Assembly (NCBI GenBank): GCA_921293015.1
Contig: OV121097.1
Location: forward strand, 18,847,924 to 18,911,923
DNA length: 64,000 bases
DNA from: Phorcus lineatus
Taxonomy: Eukaryota > Mollusca > Gastropoda > Trochida > Trochidae
Reading direction: 5' to 3'
Shown: in pieces, positions 1-11,545 of the stretch
How the letters are laid out: each line of letters starts with the position of its first letter
Position numbering within the stretch: position 1 is the stretch's first letter
Program-made: the position numbers and the translations under genes
The notes under the pieces: model-generated
Databases searched by the model: none
Seen by the model: the letters and a program-made list of their open reading frames with translations, nothing else
Told to the model about the DNA's origin: nothing

Positions 1-2
1 AA

Positions 3-611
3 TTCATAACAATGACCCACTCCGAAGTCACTAAAAATCACCAAGGTGATTTGCGTGACACTGCCCAAAGTAAACCTCGTATTTATGCCACAAACACAGC
101 CTCGTGCCCTGTCGCTTCTTTCAACAAATACTCTTCCAAATTAAATCCAGGAAATGTTTCTTTCTTTCAATATCCTCGGAAAACAGTCACAGCTTCAGAT
201 GAAATTTGGTATACGCTCAAACCGGTGGGTCATAATGTTTTAACACAAATGATGAAAACAATTTCAAAAGAGGCCGGTTTGAACAAAATTTACACCAATC
301 ACTGTGTAAGGGCGACAACTGTTACTCTTCTGTCGCACGCAGGGGTCGAGGCACGCGAAATCATCAAATTGACGGGTCATAAAAATGAGCAATCCTTGAT
401 GAGCTACAATACTGATTCTTCAATTGGCCAGAAACGCTATTATTCGTCCATTCTTCAGGGTTCAAATCCTCTGTCAAATCAGGTTCAATTAGCATCCGTA
501 TCCAATTCGCTACAAATGGCGAGCAGTGTTAGTTCTGCTGCATCCGCTGCCTTGTACCTTTCAAATTGCACCAACGTGACGGTAAACAACTGTTACCGCG
601 AATCTAAGTAG
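3..611 (+). CDS. Crypton-type tyrosine recombinase, C-terminal part (cut by window edge)
   Basis: The frame is open from the window edge and ends with TAA at 609-611, so the N-terminus is missing; the ATG at 12 may be internal. Counting from that ATG, the conserved block is at about residues 65-150. It has the pattern of Crypton/KIAA1958-like integrases: TNHCVRATTVTLLSHAG, then LTGHKNEQSLMSY. This supplies the tyrosine-recombinase residues H97-x-x-R100, H123 and the candidate nucleophile Y132; the first catalytic arginine would lie upstream. The Ser/Asn/Ala-rich tail (151-199) is low complexity. Such enzymes cut and rejoin DNA in the nucleus through a covalent tyrosine link. There is no stop or frameshift in the visible part, unlike the other transposon genes here, so it may be a young element or a domesticated host gene. 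The family is clear; host gene versus element cannot be decided from this piece. Confidence 0.8.
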   Translation, partial: FITMTHSEVTKNHQGDLRDTAQSKPRIYATNTASCPVASFNKYSSKLNPGNVSFFQYPRKTVTASDEIWYTLKPVGHNVLTQMMKTISKEAGLNKIYTNHCVRATTVTLLSHAGVEAREIIKLTGHKNEQSLMSYNTDSSIGQKRYYSSILQGSNPLSNQVQLASVSNSLQMASSVSSAASAALYLSNCTNVTVNNCYRESK

Positions 612-3600
612 GTCAGTGGATCAGGGGGGGCTGAGAAAGGGGGTCACCTTGTACACTGTATAAGTATACGGTATATTTGTTCTTATTCATTATTCAATTC
701 TAGGTATTTCATAAAGCAGCCAAACTACAATTTTACAATTTTCGTCATTATTTGCTGATCATATATAGTATTTGTTAATGATTCCCCATTAAAGTTACAA
801 AATCAAATTTATTCCTTCCATTGATAATTCTAAAAATGGGGAAAGGAATTAAGCTAGAGAAGACCCATATGATAGTCCTTAGAAATGTGGGCCCACTATT
901 ACGGTATGACAGATGGTAATGTAATGGCATTGAGATTAAAATAGTTAATGCCGGAGGAATCCATTACATGTTAAATATTTCAGTATTTGTGTTATCTATT
1001 GGATACAGATTCTAACCATGCATCCCAATGGATAGATGTCAAATAGATGTCACAAGGTGTGGGAAATGGAAAGCTTTTATCAAAATTTTCTGCTAAAGAG
1101 TAAGAGACTTTACTATCCAAGTCTGGCATTCTGTACTAGAAACTATATCTTCATTGTGTTTCTATTACTATGGAATTTCTTTACAAGTGGGTGGAATATT
1201 CTAGGTGTCCAGCTTATTCATGAAAGATTGTGTAAATGACGATTCATAAACTGCAAGCTCACTTTGTAAAGTCAAAGAAGATGAAGTTCATGTTTAATTT
1301 TCACTCTATTTATAAAGAACTGTGCCAACAACATCAAACTATTCTAAATTCCAACAATCTAAATGGTGTCAAAATAATGTCATTCAACTTTCAATTTCCA
1401 AATATATTTCCCATGCTTTTAAGATTCTTGTAGAAGAACTGTCATTATCATCGTCTCTGTATCAGCATGCACAATATGCACAGTGATAAACTTTGGGCCA
1501 GATGCATGGCCTTGAATTATTAAATAAAGGTGTAACATTTGATCAGTCATTTTATTGTGCAAGATATTACAGGAGAATCAAAGTATATACATTTTACTAT
1601 TATGATATAAGTAAAAATGAAATATTCTGGATAAACTTAACATTCCATAAACATGATACCTGCCACTTCATTATCGTGTCAACACATTTTCCATGATAAA
1701 AACAACAAAGACAATGACATTTCAAAATTTTTCAATAAAAATTCAAGTAATATACCATTTGATTGTGAAAATCAAAAAACACACTGCATAGAATTACATC
1801 TATTTAGATGTCATGTAAAATTAGTCGTTTCTGTTATTCCACGGTGAACTGGTTCTATTAATAAATACTCACGAGGTCAGAGTAAGGTTACATTGAAAAA
1901 TACAAATATCAACAGATTTCACAGGGTGTCTCATGTATGGATGTTGAGACTGGTGACTTAGGCACAGTAGGACTTGAGATAATATTACGAGATATATTCC
2001 TTTAGACATTGATTTTTGATGTCTAAAAGGAATTGATTTTTGATATCTATAGTATTCCTGTTGTCTGTGTCTCTAGTGCATGTTTGTCAAAGATTATACA
2101 TGTAAAGATATGTTCATGACTTAATGTATTATACAATTAATTTTAATGTGAATGAGGTAGTGTTTTAGCAGAAATTGGTGAGTTTGGTTTGCATTTGATG
2201 CGAGTACTACTTCAGGCAGGTACAAGTGTGTGTGTATGATGGGATGACATTAGGCATGTAAGCATGTTTGAGTGCAAATTGGAATAGAGAGAGGGAAGTG
2301 TTAGTGTTAGTTTTCAACTCATATTGTGATAGAGAATTCCAAAGGTTTGTGGGCTTGAAATTTTTCAGGATGGGTACCCCACCCTCTTTACACTATGCAT
2401 ACCATATGAACAGGGAATTTTCTTCAATTCCATAGAAAAAATACATTACTGTCAAAATAAAATCAAGATGTGTTTGTGAAACACTGATGCCTTAAGATAA
2501 AGATATAGTTCAGATCACAATATCAAAATCATCAAAGGGCACAGGAAAATACTAGTGAGTAGTACATTAATTCTCACTCACAAAGAGAAGTTTTTTAAAA
2601 CCGCTTTTTCCGTTTTGGAGGAAAAGATTAAAATGTAAGAAGTTTAAGACCACACCCGAAGGACAATGGACAACAGGTCATGCCATAAACCTACCAAACC
2701 TTTCATGTCTGATGAGATAAATATATACAAAAGGCTGAAATTTAATTGCTATAAAATATTGTTTTGGCAATGTTCAATAACTTTCAAAATCTAACACAAG
2801 AAAAGTTGTATCGAAGTTTTGAGACAACATTTCGTCACATGTATTTTTTAACCTGTAATAGATAAGTGGACATAATTTCTCTAATTTATTAAAGATGTTA
2901 AGCGATCAGTTTCAATTTTAGATTTATTCTTTATCAATCCAGTATAACATGTCTCTGATTTTAAACACACTAGGTTTATCTCCTAATTTGAATAACTTTT
3001 ATTGATTTATCAATATAGCATTGGTGCATGTTGATATTGTGACTGTTTGGATGATATAGGTGATTGTTGTAGTCATGTGACTTTGCTAATACTGCCATGA
3101 AATAAAATTGCTTTGTAAACAAATTCTCATGTATGCTGTGTGACATCGATAACTGATTAACCAGATAAATCTCTTGTATTGTCATTGGTGAGCATTATCT
3201 GGAGTAAGGTCATTAATAAATATAGACGAATGTTGAAGAGAGGGGCAATACACCAGGATCAAATGTCCATATTGTCATAAGCTAGGTACGAAGAAGATAC
3301 TGAAATCAGTTATTGTGGAGGAGAAGTTGAAATATGACAACTTAATGGACAAGGAAAAATGACCCATGACATACACCAATCTTTACTCATAAAACTGATG
3401 ACCTAAGAAATCATTTTAAGACTATGTTGCCTGTGGCTAAAGGGTTTGAAAAAAATTAAGATTTCTGTGGACATGGACAGACAAAGCAAATTGTCATCAA
3501 GTTCTGTGTAATGATGACAGCAGATGAAAAATCCACTGACGGTTATGCTTTTCCAGAGAACTTATTCTATGTTAAGGTCACAATGTAGATATTAGGAATC

Positions 3601-4269
3601 CATGTTAAATGGTCTTGTAACAAGAGATACACATGTCAAGTACTGAAGGCTATTTTCTGTGGAATCAAATTTTAGAACCAATGATAAAGTATATTCTCAA
3701 TCTGTAAATTCAGCTGTCATTCACCGGCCACAACTGTCCACACCTGCATCACTGATGAATACTAGAGACACATGAAAGGTTTAAGAAAGATTGATAATAA
3801 ACATGGAGCCAATTAATTTGTAAGAAAGGACAGGCAATGCCACAACTTAAACCCAATCAGATACCCACTAAAATTGAGAGGGAAATTCCTTGGCAAAAGG
3901 CTTTAAAGCCAAAAACAAATGTTCTTCTATGAAAACAAAATAAATATAGAAGGCCTGCAAATTGATACCTTGGACAAAAGATACAACTTCAAGAATTTCA
4001 TATACATCCTGGGTATGGAAGATTTTACCTAAGCTTCAGACATCAATCCTGTCATCTCTGGATGTGTGCACACAAGGAGTAAGATAGCCTGAGCTGTAAA
4101 CCTTACACGTGTTAGCGTTCAGGTCATCTATTTTTGTAATGAAGCTGAAAACCTTGGACGAATCAGTTACCTGTGATTTTCCTTTGCAAGATTTCATCAT
4201 TAATCAAATCTTAATCAACAAGATAAGAAATGATGAAGCACATGCTGTTATAAATCATGTTTGACATAC
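612..4269. other. Non-coding; intron downstream of the FTZ-F1 zinc-finger exon
   Basis: AT-rich sequence with only short chance reading frames. I looked for the next FTZ-F1 exon on the minus strand (the second zinc finger should begin FFKR) and did not find it, so it lies outside the window. A short block near 2680-2710 resembles the repeat tails near 20170 and 45690. Confidence 0.5.
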
Positions 4270-4398
4270 CTTTACAACTCTCACAGGTGAGGAGCCCATA
4301 GTGATAGCCAGACACCTTGTCCCCACACACTGGACACAGTTCTTCGAAGCCTGACTTGATATCTGGAGGGTACTGTGCATCTGTGCTTGACGTGGAGG
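4270..4398 (-). CDS. ftz-f1: FTZ-F1/NR5A nuclear receptor, exon encoding the first DNA-binding zinc finger
   Basis: On the minus strand an acceptor (TGTGTTGCAG) precedes a 129-nt exon that ends at the donor AAAG|GTATGT. Both ends are phase 1. The peptide runs from [17 protein letters not shown] to [18 protein letters not shown] and then [10 protein letters not shown]. The four cysteines CPVC and CESC coordinate the first zinc of a nuclear-receptor DNA-binding domain. SGYHYG followed by CESCKG (P-box) matches the NR5A group (FTZ-F1, SF-1, LRH-1), which binds extended half-sites of the YCAAGGYCR type as a monomer. The intron after CKG, before FFKR, is a familiar junction between the two fingers. 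The second finger, FTZ-F1 box and ligand-binding domain would lie left of this window. The exon splits codon GCC at its start, so upstream exons must end with one base of a codon. A frame also reads through the acceptor from an ATG at about 4416, but the acceptor makes that start unlikely. Confidence 0.95.
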
Positions 4399-5119
4399 CT
4401 GCAACACACATATCACTCATGTCAATTATCCGGAATGTTTCAAACACACCTAATCTAATTTAAATGAAATAATGAAAGTAGATCAGGGCTGAAACAGACA
4501 TGTTTGATGGTTGGAGGACATGTCATGGAAAAATAATACAAAATCAGTTGTGTCATTGAAATTGAAAACAGTGAGTGAATTCTAACCTTTCCAGCTACTT
4601 TCATCAAATTGTCAACAGCTGAAGATTGATTGATTGCATCTAGTCATCATATGAATACTTCGATTCAGTTAACCAAATTTTGATTATATTGGTTTATTTG
4701 CAAATACTTTGTTTGTATTTGAAATACTGCACAGATAATTTGACCAAAAGTCACTACATTGAGTATCACTGAACATGAATTGTTAGCACCTTCCTTTCAT
4801 GGTCATGTCACCCTGACAACTGAATATCATCTGCTCAAGATGGGTCACACTAACCATCATTAAAGGTAATAATCGACCAATCAGAGATTGAAATTCTGAC
4901 ATTACCTTGCCTTGTAGGATTGAATTCATCACTCTCCTAATGTTCCACTTTCTTTGGATAACCTTACAATAGCTTGGTATTTTTGTGTCAAAAACATGTT
5001 ACCTTACAGCAGAAAATGAAAACGAATATCAGTTTCTGTAATGTGATTAGTGTCATTCTTTTATTTAAAGTGATCTCATAATAACATAAGTATGCAATTA
5101 TAATGCGGAGCAATTCACG
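4399..5119. other. Intronic sequence without recognised features
   Basis: Upstream of the zinc-finger exon on the minus strand. AT-rich; no frame, repeat or RNA gene recognised. Confidence 0.4.
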
Positions 5120-6110
5120 TAGTTATAAGCTCTAAATTTCAGGGAGCCATGTTGAGTTTCTTCATGAGTTAAGAAATACGGTCAAATATAGGAACACCCA
5201 TCATCATTGCTGCAGCATTCAGGATCAACTGCAGTCTTTGAATATGCGCTCTGGAGATGTTGTACAACTGGTTGTTACAGTAGTCTTTCCCTTGTGCTAA
5301 ATGATGAAGTTAGGCAGGGCAGAAGCTTTGCAATGTTCTGTAAGTGGTAGTTGTCAGCTTGACAAAACCTGGTTACACAATTCACTCTTAGGTTCCTCAC
5401 CTTCAGTGAATATGTAATTGGTGGAACGGCAATGCTAAGACAATTTTTCCATTAACCATGTGCATGCTTCTGCTTGGAGCTAAACATAATGAGTTTGGTC
5501 TTCTCTTTATTCATTTATTTCATTAGTAGCCATAAGACTTTATGTCAGTGCAACAGTTCTAAAAAGTGGTTTTCATTGTTAAAGATTTGAAAGCTAGTCT
5601 GTAGTATGAAGTCTGTTCTGTTTACAACTGGTTGTTGTACACATTCTATCGTAGACTGGGCCTGTCTGCAATGTTGCTCAAGGAGTTAATGAAGAGGGTG
5701 AAAAGAAGTGAGCCTAAAACAGAGCCTTGTAGTAGAACCATGTTCAAATTTGGAAATTGTAGATTTGGCACTATTAACTTCAACACGGTGACCTGTCAGT
5801 GAGATATGATGTAAACCAAGCTTGGGCTGCAGAATTTAAGCCACACTGTGTTTAGGCAAGTGATTATTTCCATTAGAACTACCACATATCTAGTAATACA
5901 AGAGCAGCAACATCGCCTATGAGAAGGGCCGTCAGAATAAAGTGAGCGACTTCTATAAGAGCTGTCTCCATGCTGTGGTCACCTCTATACACAGATCCAC
6001 TCTTCACATGTAGGTCTTTATTCAGAAGATTCTTTTGAAGATGTATGGACACTGCTTTCTCTATTACCTTTGACAAAAATTGTAGATTTGATACTGGTTA
6101 ATAATTTTCT
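5120..6110 (-). pseudogene. Broken non-LTR retrotransposon (Jockey/CR1-like) reverse transcriptase
   Basis: Read on the minus strand, fragments occur in the order expected of a LINE reverse transcriptase, but in several frames. They are LSKVIEKAVSIHLQ with YRGDHSMETALIEVAHFIL (about 6080-5890), then AAQAWFTSYLTDRS (about 5820), LLQGSVLGSLLFTLFINS (about 5740-5690), EKTKLIMFSSK (about 5490) and NAAAMMMGVPIFDRIS (about 5210-5160). These match finger/palm motifs and the post-palm region of the Jockey/CR1/L2 superfamily. The catalytic YxDD block was not found and there are stops and frameshifts, so the copy is dead. It probably inserted into the FTZ-F1 intron, in the same transcriptional sense as the host gene. 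The exact clade is uncertain. Confidence 0.75.
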
Positions 6111-6288
6111 GAATTAAGGTCAAAGGTTTGTATAGGCATGTATGTAATGATCTTTTGGATTTTTCCCTTCGTAATTGGAGATAATTCTGAAAAAGGATGT
6201 TTGATTTTACCGAGAATTTTCAATATTGTCCTTTGGACAATTTATGGATATATGTTTGTAGATTTTGTCTATATTTTCTTTAAAATTT

Positions 6289-7250
6289 TAGCCATTGGCT
6301 CTGTAACTCATCATGCTATCTTAAACTTTAAGGTGTAGGTCACAGGGTCATCATGTCTACAAATCATAATCAGGTAAGGAGTCTGTACATAAGGTTTCAG
6401 CTATCTAGGCTCTTCCTTTTTTTAGATGGAGATAGAGTGATTTTGCCCTGTGGCCCTCATAAGGGATTACAGGGTCACCAAATCTATAGATTATAATCTC
6501 ATTTAGCTAAGTAGTCTGTACACAAGGTTTCAACTTTCTAGGCCTTTTGTGTTTGGAGAAGATGATGCAAATAGCTTCTTAGGGTTTGGGTTACAGGGGT
6601 CACCAAATCCATAAATTATAATACATATCAGCTAATAAATCTGTACATTGGGTTCCAACTTTTTAGGCCTTTTGCTTTTGGAGAAGATGATGAAAATAGC
6701 TTTTTAGGGTTTGGGTTACAGTTTTACCAAATCCATAAATTATAATCCCTATCAGCTAATAAATCTGTACATTGGGTTCCAACTTTTTAGTCCTTTTGCT
6801 TTTGGAGAAGATGATGAAAATATGTTTTTAGGGTGTGGGTCACAGGGTTACCAAACCATAAATCATAATCAGGTAAGGAGTCTGTACATAAGATTTCAGC
6901 TTTTTAGGCCTCTTCCTTCTTGAGATGGAGATAGAGTGCTTTTGCCCTGTGACCCTTATAAGGGATTACAGGGTCACCAAATCTATAGAATATAATCTCA
7001 TTTACCTAAGTATTCTGTGCACAAGGTTCAACTTTCTAAACCTCATGTTTCTGGAGAAGATGTTGAAGATAGCTTTTTAGGTTATTACTCTTATTATTCG
7101 AGGTCACAGGGTCATCAAATCTATAAATCAGAATCCCCATCAGCTAAAGACTCTGTACACAAATTTTCAGTTTTCGAGGCCTTTTGCTTCTGGAGAAGAA
7201 GGTGAAAATGTTTTTTTAGGACATGGCCCCTGTGGTCCTTATAAGAGGTA
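6289..7250 (+). repeat. Imperfect tandem array, 117-138 bp period, with a hairpin leader
   Basis: About seven units share CTGTACA, then a block like TTTCAGCTTTTTAGGCC, then GGAGAAGATGATGAAAATAG, then a GGGTCACCAAATC-type block. CTGTAC-type anchors fall at 6383, 6517, 6641, 6765, 6882, 7015 and 7153. A small hairpin (AGCC-ATT-GGCT, 6289-6300) followed by CTGTAACTCAT precedes the array; related hairpins occur at 14878, 20216 and 26024. Diverged relatives of the unit lie at 19740-20265 and 25790-26055. Reading frames here are by-products of the repeat. Confidence 0.8.
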
Positions 7251-7254
7251 AGAT

Positions 7255-7650
7255 ATGAACAGTTGAATACAGTTGAGAAAAAAAGATAAAATATTGTTTA
7301 TTAAAGCAATCTTGTAACTTAACCAATTAAAAAAATTACTTATTAGTATTGCTATTGGATCAAGATAGCTGCTGCCGTTTTCACTCTTCTGGTTTTAATA
7401 TTTCCTATATTGTAGTTCATGCTGATTTAATGCAACGTTGCATTAAATACTTCTGGTCTTTTAAAATCATCTTAATAACCTGAATTTGTACATATTTGTT
7501 AAATAACTTATGAGGTAGATTACCAGAGTGCGGGTCATTAGTATTATCGAGAGATATGCATTATCTGTGCATTTGTTGTTTACACGAAATACTGGTGTGC
7601 ACTAGTGCCTTTGATTTCTTACAAACAAGAAATTATGCAGGTAAAAACAT
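7255..7650 (+). repeat. Dispersed repeat DR2, copy 1 (partial)
   Basis: Aligns by eye with 38850-39650 and 61440-61800. Shared landmarks include the CTGCCGTTTyC block, TAGTTCATGCkGATTTA, TTAAATACTTCyGG, ACTTAyGAGGTAGATTAC and GTGTGCACTAGTGC. There is no coding sequence. This copy is the most diverged of the three and is uninterrupted at the site where copy 2 carries an insertion (near 7555). Confidence 0.75.
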
Positions 7651-8520
7651 ACGTTCGTATGACTGACAGGTTATTTTCCATGTGAAAAAATTTGTCTGTC
7701 AGAAACAGCCAAAATTATTATTGATTGTTTGCATTCAGAACCCCGGGTTGACTGCTGCCCTCTTTTGTCTATTTGATGTGTTACGGTCCTCCTCTAAGGC
7801 CCCAAAATTTTCCTTTAAATTATCTTAGACCTGACTTTCGAAACAACTTCACTTCATCACTACACTTCTTGTAATTACTATGTCCCTTCTGTGTAAACCA
7901 ACAAACAGCATCCAAAACAGCAAATATGCAAAAGTCTTCATCGGAAATTTGCTGCTTGACAACATATCATGGACAGACAGATAAAGTTGTATTTATCATA
8001 TCTATATTTATTGTCTAATGAGACTGGTGAACGCTTTGAGAAATCATCGAAGCGTGACTCGAAGCCACGCCCAGTTTGTGACATGTTAGTAGTCAGCTGA
8101 ATCTCCAGCGCTTTGATTTTCTCTGTATTTTAAAGCTGATTCAACAGCCGAAGAGAGGCCATAGCATGACAGAAAGAATTAACAAATAGCATGTATTTCT
8201 GCTTCATGGTATCAAGTTTCCTTCTCAGTCGTCATATCCACTTTGATTAGACTGCGAAAACCCCTGGAAGCAGTTTTCTAGGGTGGGTTTATATAAAAAA
8301 AAGTTTAGAACTTGGGCGTTGAGAGATCCAGCACTATTGGAAAACACATATTGGTGTATCATGTATTTATCAATATTAAGTTTTAAATTGTCTCAAAAAA
8401 ATGAAAGTTTTTTTTAATGAACAGAAGACAATGTAATATATGTTTAGCGTTTTAGCATTTTTATCACATTTCATAGAACATCATTTTTAGTTAACTAACA
8501 TATATTATTATCTAATATAA
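7650..8520. other. Intronic sequence without recognised features
   Basis: No coding frame or clear repeat seen. The sequence just before 8520 already matches DR1 copy 2, so DR1 may start somewhat further left. Confidence 0.3.
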
Positions 8521-9063
8521 CATCTCACACCATGTGGCAATGTCTCTGTCTTTGAATTTAACAATCAATGATATTATAACATACTTGGCGCAAGCGTTAG
8601 AAACATCCTAAAGAATTTTGGTAATTACTCACGATCCACTTTTCAAATGACTGTCAACATCGGTAGAAATGCACGAGCCAAATCTCCTCCTCTTAATTTA
8701 TTGGTTGAATATATATTCTACAAGTTCATTGGTTCATATTGATTGGACATCGTGACAATAAACTAACTAGCAGTGGAATGCCAAAAAATTACGCCATTAT
8801 CACAGGATGTTTGCATAACCCGCTTTGTGGGTCCAAGCTGTGAAAATCCAATAGGTCTAATTAGAGGCCATTAAATTATAAATTTAATTTTAAAGCAATT
8901 GTATAACATATTAGGCATAAAATCATAAAATTGAGAGTTCTTGACCAAGTCTGAATGTTGTGACAACATTGAGCAGCCGTAATTGTAATTGTACACATGC
9001 TATGGGATACTGCTAGTAGCATCGCATTAAAACACTGTCTTTCGCTTGGAACAATACAAACAA

Positions 9064-9530
9064 GTGTTTGCCACTAACATGGCAGTGTCCCCCGCCTGTA
9101 TGAGATATTTAGTTGCAAAGCTTTACGAGATATTGCTTTAACAATGCGGTCAAAGTGTTGTGGTGACCTTGAAAATAAGGTCAAGGTCACCAATGTCAAC
9201 TGGGATATGAGTCTTCCTCCACTGAAAGGTGTCATCCAATATGAACACTCTAGGTGCTAAGCTTTACGAGAAATCGCGTTAACAATGTATTACAAAGTGA
9301 TGACAGTGTCTTGGTGACCTTGAAAATGACGTCAAGGTCACCAATGTCGACTGGCATCTGAGTCTTCCTCCATTGAAAGGTGTCACTCAATATGAACACT
9401 CTTAGGTGCTAAGCTTCATGAGTTATCTAGTTAACAAGAACAATCTGGATGTATGTCCGTATGTACGGACGGACAGACAGACGCCGCTGAATTCATAGTC
9501 CCCTGTTCTCCGTTGCAGCAGGGGACAATA
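9064..9530 (+). mobile_element. Non-coding insertion in DR1 with two ~150 bp internal repeats and a terminal hairpin
   Basis: The segment is missing from DR1 copies 2 and 3. It holds two direct repeats, each with a GGTGACCTTGAAAAT arm and a TCAAGGTCACCAATGTC arm followed by GAGTCTTCCTCC and TATGAACACTCT. It then has GTACGGACGGACAGACAGAC and ends with the perfect 8-bp stem GTCCCCTG/CAGGGGAC (about 9499-9527). There is no reading frame, so it is non-autonomous. The boundaries are good to about 10 bp. Confidence 0.65.
9164..9340. promoter_or_regulatory. Four perfect NR5A/ERR-type sites (TCAAGGTCA) in two inverted pairs
   Basis: TGACCTTGA occurs at 9164-9172 and 9315-9323; TCAAGGTCA at 9181-9189 and 9332-9340. 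Each pair is inverted with an 8-bp spacer. The 9-mer fits the published NR5A consensus YCAAGGYCR and also the ERR site. The sites lie about 5 kb upstream of the FTZ-F1 zinc-finger exon, inside its intron, but within a repeat. Function is inference. Confidence 0.4.
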
Positions 9531-9854
9531 ACTATAGATATAATGAATTTCATTAAAGGTTGGAGTCGTTTGGATGACTTTCAATATGTTTAAACAGTTG
9601 TTAAAAGAGTGAGATTTGCTGTTCTTTTTTCATAAAGAAGGTTATTTCACGTCAAGCAGCAGGACTCACGCTTCAGTGACTACAGGCCCTTTCAGCTCTG
9701 TTTACTGGCGCTAATTAGCTAGTGTTTCGAAAAAGCTGTAATAAAGTTTTTATCAGCAGATTTCGAAAATTCAAATTTAAGTCACTGGCAAATTTGAAAA
9801 CATTTTAATGAATCACAAAAGTTGCCCTGGGTCATTTCAGTTGATCTTCAAGTT

Positions 9855-10940
9855 GTAAATGTCACTGCTTATATTGATGACTTTCTAATCATTAGTGAGA
9901 CTGCTGAGGAGTGTGCGCATGCTCTGTCTTTGTTAATCAAGGTTCTCATATACCTTGGTTTTAGTGTGATCTGGCAGAAGTAGAAGGACCTTGTCAGGAT
10001 ATTGTGTTTCTAGGTGTTGGGCTTCAAATGCTAAGATGCACTTTGCTTCGACCTCAACCAAAGTCGAACGATTAAACTCTCTGTTAATGGATTTTTCAAT
10101 GCGTAAGAGAGCGAGTAAGACCCCACCAGAGACACTTATAGAGAAATTAACCTGGGTATCATAGAATATCATATCTCTAGTGCCTATATGTGTCCCAGAT
10201 GGGGCAGACATAGATCTGTTCATACGGCTCAATGACTCTGTCCAGAGACTATCATCACAAGAATGGGCAGACTCAACGAAGCAGACGTACAAGGCCCACC
10301 TAGAGTGCTTACTGGGCTTTTGTGACAGGTTAGGGTTTCAGCCAGTGCCTTTACAGACTAATCAGATATCCCTTTCTATTGCATATATGGTGGATGTAAA
10401 GGGTTTCAAATATTGCGAGGAGTCAAGCGAGAACTTGGAGACTGTCAAAGGGGTGCTGTGCCTGTAACACCCTGACATTTATTATCAATTTGAGAGGTCT
10501 AAGTCAGAAGAAGTTATTAGGTACCTAAATATGGGTTGCATGTCTGATAGGTTGCTTTACAATGATACGCCCTGGGATTTTTTGTGCAAATCCGTGACCA
10601 AGTTGCATAAAATGATCAGAGGCCATTCACAATGTGATGTAGGCATTTGCATCAATTTGCACTGGACGAAAACTGTGCAATTGAGGGGAAAAAATCGTTC
10701 TTGCCTATCTTCTCAAATTGTCAAGCTACCCCTTTTGCATCTTCATGACGATATCAAACAACCCCTGCTTTGTGACAATCATCACCACCCCCTGACGTAT
10801 GAACGATTTATTAACACTCTGAACTATATTTTACAAAGAGGCAGTGATAAGTCTAATAATTCAGGACATTCTTTCAGGAGAGGCCTCATGTTGGCGAGAT
10901 GATACTAATGTTAAGATTTTGGTAGAGCACCGCATACTTA
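9855..10940 (+). pseudogene. DIRS-type retrotransposon relic: reverse transcriptase and tyrosine recombinase pieces
   Basis: At 9867-9983 the frame reads AYIDDFLIISETAEECAHAL and LGFSVIWQK, stop: the catalytic YxDD box of a DIRS reverse transcriptase. The next frame gives CQDIVFLGVGLQMLRCTL, the usual downstream block. After a deletion, 10180-10467 reads LSSQEWADSTKQTYKAHLE and LLGFCDRLGFQPVPLQTNQI, the N-terminal core-binding part of a DIRS tyrosine recombinase. At 10531-10902 comes the catalytic part, ending SGHSFRRG (the HxxR motif). One frameshift later DTNVKILVEH continues the same protein. The final tyrosine is lost where DR3 begins near 10940. Stops, frameshifts and missing RNase H make this a dead copy. 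It abuts DR1 on the left, so the repeats are nested. Confidence 0.85.
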
Positions 10941-11545
10941 CGGTATAGGGCAAACTGACAGAGGTTCGGACAGTGTATCGATTCAAATAATTTGAAACTC
11001 TGCATTATGAAAGATAATTTGAATAATGTAAATCTGAGCAAACCAAACTATCAAAAATTAATATTTATTTTTTATACCTATCTAAAAATGCAGAATCGTT
11101 TGTAAATTATACGAAAATAACGGTTTTTATTGCCTATATGAAATTGGCCCAGGTTCGGACAGTTGCACATAATCTTCTCGCATGCATCCTTAACACACAG
11201 TGAGTTAGTTCATGTACAATAATATCAAGGTTTTTTGGAAACATGAATTAATTTGTCATCTGTATAGAGCATGCTTTCCGATGTTGAATTCTCCCAAAAC
11301 TGCCCCATGTGTCGTTACAAAATTATGACGTCACAATCAGTTTCGTAGGCATTTGATGCAAAAACACCATACTCGCTAAACCGTATGTTTTAAAAATTAA
11401 TCACTTTGTGATGTATGTTAGTCGTATGTTATTGCATGTTTCCAGAACTTTTGTTGGTTGAATTACTGCATAACAAGTCCGTATAAAGGAAATATAAAAA
11501 GTGTCCGAACCATGGTCAAAACTGTCCGATCATTTTGACATAATA
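10940..11545 (+). repeat. Dispersed repeat DR3, copy 1
   Basis: Begins near GGCAAACTGACAGAGGTTCGGACAGTG (split here as GCAAACTGACAGAGG and TTCGGACAGTG) and ends near GGTCAAAACTGTCCGATC. An inverted, diverged copy lies at 50790-51215. GTTCGGACAGT-like words recur at both ends and in the middle (about 11155). No coding frame. Confidence 0.65.

Larger units (their letters stand above)
8520..9858 (+). repeat. Dispersed repeat DR1, copy 1, with an internal insertion
   Basis: Matches 35655-37870 in direct orientation and 14940-15845 in inverted orientation. Anchors are GGCAATGTCTCTGTCTTTGAA (minus its last base), TTTATTGGTTGAATATATATTC, the GTCCAAG block near 8832, CATGCTATGGGATA, CACTGTCTTTCGCTTG and TGTTTCGAAAAAGC. 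The common 3' end is near GATCTTyAA. No protein is encoded. The segment 9064-9530 is absent from the other copies and is a later insertion. Confidence 0.8.

Noticed and set aside
4399..4447. Upstream extension of the zinc-finger exon frame with ATG starts ([15 protein letters not shown]...)
   Set aside because: It reads across a good acceptor (TTGCAG) at the start of the exon; splicing from an upstream exon is more likely.
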